Part shown: positions 6,026 through 8,787 of the stretch, in pieces
How positions within the stretch are numbered: position 1 is the stretch's first letter
Layout of the letters: every line of letters begins with the position of its first letter
DNA from: an uncultured Clostridia bacterium
GTDB lineage: Bacteria > Bacillota > Dehalobacteriia > UBA4068 > JAAVYR01
DNA: 8,787 nucleotides
Direction: 5' to 3'
Assembly (NCBI GenBank): GCA_946562005.1
Contig: CAMNVD010000042.1
Coordinates: 1 to 8,787 of the forward strand
The notes under the pieces: generated by a model
The model's database searches: none
What the model was told of the DNA's origin: nothing
Seen by the model: the letters and a program-made list of their open reading frames with translations, nothing else
Translations under genes and position numbers: made by a program

Positions 6026-6625
6026 ATGAAGCAAACGAGTAATAAAAAAGAAGAAGCAAATGCACCGAAAAATAGCAAACGAAAAAATATTTTTGTGCAG
6101 AAAAGTGATAATCGTCCGGTCATCGTCATAGAGCGCTCCTCTTGGGAAAAGCGAATAGACTGGTGCTGTATGCTGTTTTTGGTCATGATGACGTTACGTA
6201 TCAGCACTACTTGGAAGTCTCTTCCTGCGAAAATAGACACGGCCTTTGCGCTCTCTGGTCAGGCGATGAATACCTCAGGCAAGGGAACTCTTCTTGTTGT
6301 GCTGGGAATTTCCATTTTTCTCTTTATGTTTCTTAGCTTTTTCAGCCGGCATCCTTATGGCTTTAACTATCCGGTTGCAGTTACAAAGAAAAACGCCAAG
6401 AGCTTGTATCAGTTGGGTAGCATGATGATGGCGTGGATTAAGCTGTTAATTATGATTTTATTTGCTAATGTGGTATTTTCTGCTATCGAATTGGCCTTAG
6501 GTGGCGACCCTATTACCAGTGTTTATATTACCTTTGGTGTTAGTGCTGGTTGTATTCTTGTATTAGTTTATTTCCTTTTGCAAATGAGAAAGCTAAAGGA
6601 TGATACCAATGCAGCGAATAAATAA
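6026..6625 (+). CDS. DUF1648-like four-helix integral membrane protein, unknown function
   Basis: This 199-residue protein has a basic, lysine-rich cytoplasmic N-terminus (1-45) and four likely membrane helices at about 46-62, 88-106, 133-153 and 163-184. Between helices 1 and 2, WKSLPAKIDTAFALSGQ followed by a GK pair matches the layout of DUF1648 (W..LP..IP.HF...G......K), but Ile-Pro-x-His has become Ile-Asp-x-Ala. The segment FNYPVAVTKKNAKSLYQLG after helix 2 also resembles proteins carrying this domain, some of which belong to the SdpI immunity/signalling group. ATG at 6026 lies 12 bases after the cysK stop, with only a weak GGGG ribosome site, so translation may depend on coupling. It ends the operon before the spacer that holds the terminator at 6746-6797. 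Its function is not known, and operon membership with ridA-cysK does not by itself show a role in sulfur metabolism. Confidence 0.75.
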   Translation: MKQTSNKKEEANAPKNSKRKNIFVQKSDNRPVIVIERSSWEKRIDWCCMLFLVMMTLRISTTWKSLPAKIDTAFALSGQAMNTSGKGTLLVVLGISIFLFMFLSFFSRHPYGFNYPVAVTKKNAKSLYQLGSMMMAWIKLLIMILFANVVFSAIELALGGDPITSVYITFGVSAGCILVLVYFLLQMRKLKDDTNAANK

Positions 6626-6654
6626 GGCGTAAGAATGTATAGCTTACCATCTGT

Positions 6655-6680
6655 TGTCATCCAGTGTCATTCTTTGTCAT
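6655..6680 (+). repeat. Three TGTCAT direct repeats at 10-bp spacing
   Basis: TGTCAT starts at 6655, 6665 and 6675, one helical turn apart. A fourth copy in inverted orientation (ATGACA) sits at 6694-6699. The second copy and the inverted one are part of the 15-bp inverted repeat. Confidence 0.6.
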
Positions 6681-6705
6681 TGCATTTTTCAGAATGACAC
6701 TGGAT
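6659..6705. repeat. Perfect 15-bp inverted repeat (hairpin, no clear U-tract)
   Basis: The arms ATCCAGTGTCATTCT (6659-6673) and AGAATGACACTGGAT (6691-6705) are perfect complements around a 17-base loop. It lies 33 bases after the DUF1648-like gene's stop. Neither arm is followed by a run of T, so it is a poor intrinsic terminator. It fits better a dispersed palindromic repeat, an mRNA 3'-end stabiliser or a protein-binding palindrome. Confidence 0.8.
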
Positions 6706-6724
6706 AATAAACGATATGGTATGA

Positions 6725-6745
6725 ATGATATGATATGATATCATA
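6725..6745. repeat. Short ATGAT tandem repeat ending in a 12-bp palindrome
   Basis: ATGAT units begin at 6725, 6730 and 6735. The last one merges into the perfect palindrome TATGATATCATA (6734-6745), immediately before the terminator A-tract. The role is unknown; AT-rich simple sequence is the cautious reading. Confidence 0.6.
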
Positions 6746-6797
6746 AAAAACACCTACTATCTGTTCATTTAATCGTGGCAAGATGGTAGGTGTTTTT
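6746..6797. terminator. Strong bidirectional terminator between the cysK operon and manA
   Basis: The arms AAAAACACCTACTATCT (6746-6762) and AGATGGTAGGTGTTTTT (6781-6797) pair along 17 positions with one T-G wobble, around an 18-base loop. Poly-A and poly-T ends give a U-run for both convergent units. The right end touches the manA stop codon (6799-6801). Confidence 0.88.
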
Positions 6798-6798
6798 A

Positions 6799-7755
6799 TT
6801 AGATGGGCGCAGCTGCTAGTAAAACCAGGTCGGTATCTGCTTCTTTATTTTCCAGTGTGTATTCGCCTAGATAGGCTGGAAGCAGCAGGGTATCTCCCCG
6901 CATAAGGGGAATGCTGCCTTTTTGCCAATGGAGCGAGCCTTCTCCTGCGGCGCAAAGCAAGGTGGTGAAGCGCTCCTTTTGGGTGGTTTGGGTGAGTGTG
7001 CTATGTATGGTTAAAGTAGAAAAGTAAAGACTAGGTCGGGTGTCATAAATCCTTTGGGTATAGGCGCTGGTTTCCTGTTGCCAGAGAACCGGTGTTTTGG
7101 GTGATTGGTTTTGTTCCCAGTCGATGGTAGCTAGTGCTTTCTTGATATGGAGCGGGCGATAGTTGCCACTTGCATCTTTACGGTTGAAATCATAAAGGCG
7201 ATAAGTGATGTCTGAACGTTGCTGGATTTCGGCGGCAACAATGCCTGCGCCTAAGCTATGGATAACGCCGGGGGGAATATAGTAAACCTCACCAGGTGTG
7301 ACGGGAACCATATGGCATATATCAACTAGCTGGGGGGTGTTTAGCAGAGGAATCATATGGCTTGCTGTTATGCCTTCTTTCACACCATAGATGATTTTTG
7401 CGTCTGGTTTAGCGGCGACGATATACCAGACTTCTCCTTTGCCGCCTTCTTTGGGTTGGGGGTGGACTTGGATAGATAGTTGTTTTTCTGCATCTAAGAA
7501 TTTTGCTAGCAAGGGACAAGGAGCTGCTGCATAATAATGACCGAGTAATTTTTCCTGCCAGAGGGTCTTCGCCTCTGTCAGTGTTTTACCTTGTAAGGAA
7601 CCGTTATCAATGATGGAGACGGCTTGGGGGTGTTCGGATAGTTCCCAGCTTTCTCCTATATGAGAAAAGGGGAGGTGTTTGCCAAGTGCGCACAAATTTT
7701 CACCGCCCCATAAATATTGTTTATAAATAGGACGTAATTTCAACGGGTAAACCAT
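6799..7755 (-). CDS. manA: Mannose-6-phosphate isomerase, class I, short form
   Basis: This zinc enzyme interconverts mannose-6-phosphate and fructose-6-phosphate in the cytosol, linking mannose use or mannosyl-precursor supply to glycolysis. The 318 residues match the compact Bacillus-type ManA rather than the roughly 390-residue enterobacterial form. The cupin metal ligands are visible: Q96 and H98 in IQVHP, E108 in GEVWY, and H166 in YIPPGVIHSLGAG. The signature EIQQRSDITYRLYDFNR follows. The N-terminus YPLKLRPIYKQYLWGGENL is typical. The reading frame is open 11 codons further upstream, but ATG at 7753-7755 has a strong GGAGGT (7761-7766) five bases away and matches the family start. The gene is monocistronic, closed off by a two-way terminator downstream and by the preceding kinase's terminator upstream. 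No sugar transporter or PTS gene is adjacent, so its pathway use is unclear. Confidence 0.94.
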   Translation of the reverse strand: MVYPLKLRPIYKQYLWGGENLCALGKHLPFSHIGESWELSEHPQAVSIIDNGSLQGKTLTEAKTLWQEKLLGHYYAAAPCPLLAKFLDAEKQLSIQVHPQPKEGGKGEVWYIVAAKPDAKIIYGVKEGITASHMIPLLNTPQLVDICHMVPVTPGEVYYIPPGVIHSLGAGIVAAEIQQRSDITYRLYDFNRKDASGNYRPLHIKKALATIDWEQNQSPKTPVLWQQETSAYTQRIYDTRPSLYFSTLTIHSTLTQTTQKERFTTLLCAAGEGSLHWQKGSIPLMRGDTLLLPAYLGEYTLENKEADTDLVLLAAAPI

Positions 7756-7760
7756 GAGAT

Positions 7761-7766
7761 ACCTCC
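7761..7766 (-). promoter_or_regulatory. Shine-Dalgarno site that decides the manA start
   Basis: GGAGGT on the minus strand lies five bases before ATG 7753-7755. It falls inside the longer open frame that begins at 7788, so that upstream start is unlikely. Confidence 0.8.
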
Positions 7767-7788
7767 AAAGAATTGGTTTGGTATCCAT

Positions 7789-7819
7789 AGTTTATGCAGG
7801 GAGTGTTGTCCTTGTTCAA
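7789..7819 (-). promoter_or_regulatory. Weak candidate promoter of manA
   Basis: On the minus strand TTGAAC (7814-7819) is followed by CATAAA after 17 bases or TAAACT (7789-7794) after 19. A promoter is needed here because a terminator stands upstream, but neither hexamer pair is convincing. Confidence 0.3.
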
Positions 7820-7840
7820 AAATATGCTGTCTTGTACGCA

Positions 7841-7896
7841 AAAATACCTACTAGCACTTACTCAAAAGGTATGGTAAAAACTAGTAGGTAGCTTTT
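7841..7896 (-). terminator. Rho-independent terminator of the partial histidine kinase gene
   Basis: The arms TACCTACTAG (7845-7854) and CTAGTAGGTA (7881-7890) are perfect complements around a 26-base loop. In the minus direction the stem is followed by ATTTTTG, the U-run for the kinase gene ending at 7954. A T-run (7893-7898) on the other side gives symmetry, though no + strand gene arrives here. The stem core ACCTACTA is shared with the terminator at 6746-6797. Confidence 0.7.
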
Positions 7897-7953
7897 TTAT
7901 GAAAATGACGAAAAAGATAGGTCGGCTTATAAATAAGTAGAAGGCAACAGGTT

Positions 7954-8787
7954 TTATTTTTGTTTGACGGCGGTAAGTTCTACAAAAAAGGAAGTACCTT
8001 TTCCTGGTTCGCTGTCTACGGTAATTCTGCCGTTATGGGTTTTGGCAATCCACTGGGCGATGGATAATCCTAGTCCTGTGCCGCCTTGGCTTCGGGAGCG
8101 GGCCTTATCCACTCGATAAAATCGTTGGAACAGATGCTTTTGGTCTTCTTTTGCGATGCCGATACCGCTGTCTTTCACCTGTAAAATGATTTTATCGCCT
8201 TTCGTCTTTAAGGACACGAACGTATCTCCCTTACCCGGCGTATATTTAATGGCATTATCCAAAAGGATAATCAACACTTGCTTGAGGCGGGAGCTATCTC
8301 CTAGGCAATGGACGTCTTCTGTAATATCCCAGGTGAGGTTAATATTGGCGTCTTTAAACAATGGTTCCATTTGTAAAACGGTATCTTCTACCACTGCGGA
8401 AAGATTGATGGCCGTTTTTAAGTTAATGTCTTGTCCAGCATCAGCCTTGGCTAGAAACAGCATATCGTTGACCAGTTGTGACATCCGCTTGCATTCTTTT
8501 AAGGCGCTATTGAGCCAGTAGTTGGTTTCTTTGGCGCCAAAATCCTCTTGGAGGTCTTGTGTTTCTTGTTCACTGTCAATTTTTGCTGTTATTTCTTTTT
8601 CTGGAGCGAGCAGTGTTTTTTCCTCTTGGGCTTTCCAATAATCATTTAAATCATCCTGCAATGTCTCTAACGTTGCTTGAATGATTGCAATAGGGGTTCT
8701 TAGCTCATGGGAGGCATTGGCAACGAATTCCTGTTGTTGCCGCCAGGCGTTATCTACCGGAATCATCACCTTGGCCACTAGTAAGCA
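7954..8787 (-). CDS. Sensor histidine kinase, C-terminal part; 5' end off window
   Basis: The visible 277 residues are the catalytic half of a membrane sensor kinase. The frame is open to the right edge, so the sensor and membrane helices are missing and no start is claimed. The entry sequence PVDNAWRQQQEFVANASHELRTPIAII holds the H-box (His codon 8707-8709) and is typical of OmpR-partner kinases. The ATPase domain has the N-box LDNAIKYTP, G1 KDSGIGIAKED, F-box LFQRFYRVDKARSRS and G2 GGTGLGLSIAQWIA, all intact. Between helix 1 and helix 2 of the dimerisation domain is a charged stretch (about 8530-8646) that makes this hairpin about 34 residues longer than, for example, PhoR. A partner response regulator is expected just beyond the right edge. 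The ligand is unknown. A terminator at 7841-7896 ends the transcript before manA. Confidence 0.9.
   Translation of the reverse strand, partial: CLLVAKVMIPVDNAWRQQQEFVANASHELRTPIAIIQATLETLQDDLNDYWKAQEEKTLLAPEKEITAKIDSEQETQDLQEDFGAKETNYWLNSALKECKRMSQLVNDMLFLAKADAGQDINLKTAINLSAVVEDTVLQMEPLFKDANINLTWDITEDVHCLGDSSRLKQVLIILLDNAIKYTPGKGDTFVSLKTKGDKIILQVKDSGIGIAKEDQKHLFQRFYRVDKARSRSQGGTGLGLSIAQWIAKTHNGRITVDSEPGKGTSFFVELTAVKQK

Larger units (their letters stand above)
6645..6788. repeat. Repeat-rich spacer bounded by an 8-bp inverted pair
   Basis: TACCATCT (6645-6652) is the exact reverse complement of AGATGGTA (6781-6788). The pair encloses the nested 15-bp inverted repeat, the tandem ATGAT run and part of the terminator. 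A small non-coding mobile element is possible, but no target-site duplication was found. The right-hand copy is also a terminator arm, so the pairing may be accidental. Confidence 0.25.

Noticed and set aside
6655..6705. A CRISPR array
   Set aside because: The TGTCAT units are 6 bases long at 10-base spacing, with no 20-40 base repeats or spacers and no cas genes.
8156..8521. A 121-codon plus-strand open frame
   Set aside because: It is antisense to the well-supported kinase ATPase domain and has no recognisable features.
8776..8778. GTG as the true start of the right-hand kinase
   Set aside because: The frame stays open to the window edge, and a start here would remove the sensor and membrane segments that this kinase type requires.

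Overview
The window looks like chromosome of a low-to-moderate-GC, Gram-positive, spore-forming anaerobe of the class Clostridia. The support is a SpoIIQ-like M23 protein behind a good match to a sigma-F promoter, VanR/VanS-family signalling proteins, Shine-Dalgarno sites of the GGAGG type, and short AT-rich intergenic regions with U-tract terminators. No species is assigned. No rRNA, tRNA, insertion sequence or CRISPR array was seen, and no gene-free stretch exceeds 300 bases.

Left part (1-2821). A minus-strand operon runs from a VanR-type response regulator, through a VanS-type histidine kinase (genes overlap by 11 bases), to a serine D-alanyl-D-alanine carboxypeptidase of the S11/PBP5 type, which is cut off by the left edge. 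The sensor pair closely resembles the vancomycin-resistance regulators, but no vanH, ligase or vanX gene is visible. The system therefore looks like a cell-wall stress regulon whose visible output is a carboxypeptidase. The AT-rich divergent region 2668-2821 separates it from the sporulation gene.

Middle (2770-6625). A SpoIIQ-like membrane-anchored LytM protein (+) is followed by a two-way terminator and a convergent pyridoxal/pyridoxamine kinase gene (-). Divergent from the kinase is a + strand operon: ridA, cysK and a four-helix DUF1648-type membrane protein. The kinase makes PLP, CysK uses PLP and passes through a 2-aminoacrylate intermediate, and RidA removes 2-aminoacrylate-derived enamine/imine, so these three neighbours share a metabolic theme.

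Right part (6626-8787). A 173-base intergenic region holds a perfect 15-bp inverted repeat, TGTCAT motifs spaced exactly 10 bp apart, a short tandem/palindromic AT repeat and a strong two-way terminator. Then come a compact type I mannose-6-phosphate isomerase gene (-), a second hairpin terminator with the same ACCTACTA stem core, and the C-terminal part of a second histidine kinase (-) that runs off the right edge. That kinase carries an unusual insertion of about 34 residues in its dimerisation hairpin.

The most interesting points are the VanRS-type system tied to a serine carboxypeptidase, the altered SxN motif of that enzyme, the sigma-F-type promoter, the enlarged kinase hairpin, and the repeat-rich spacer beside manA.
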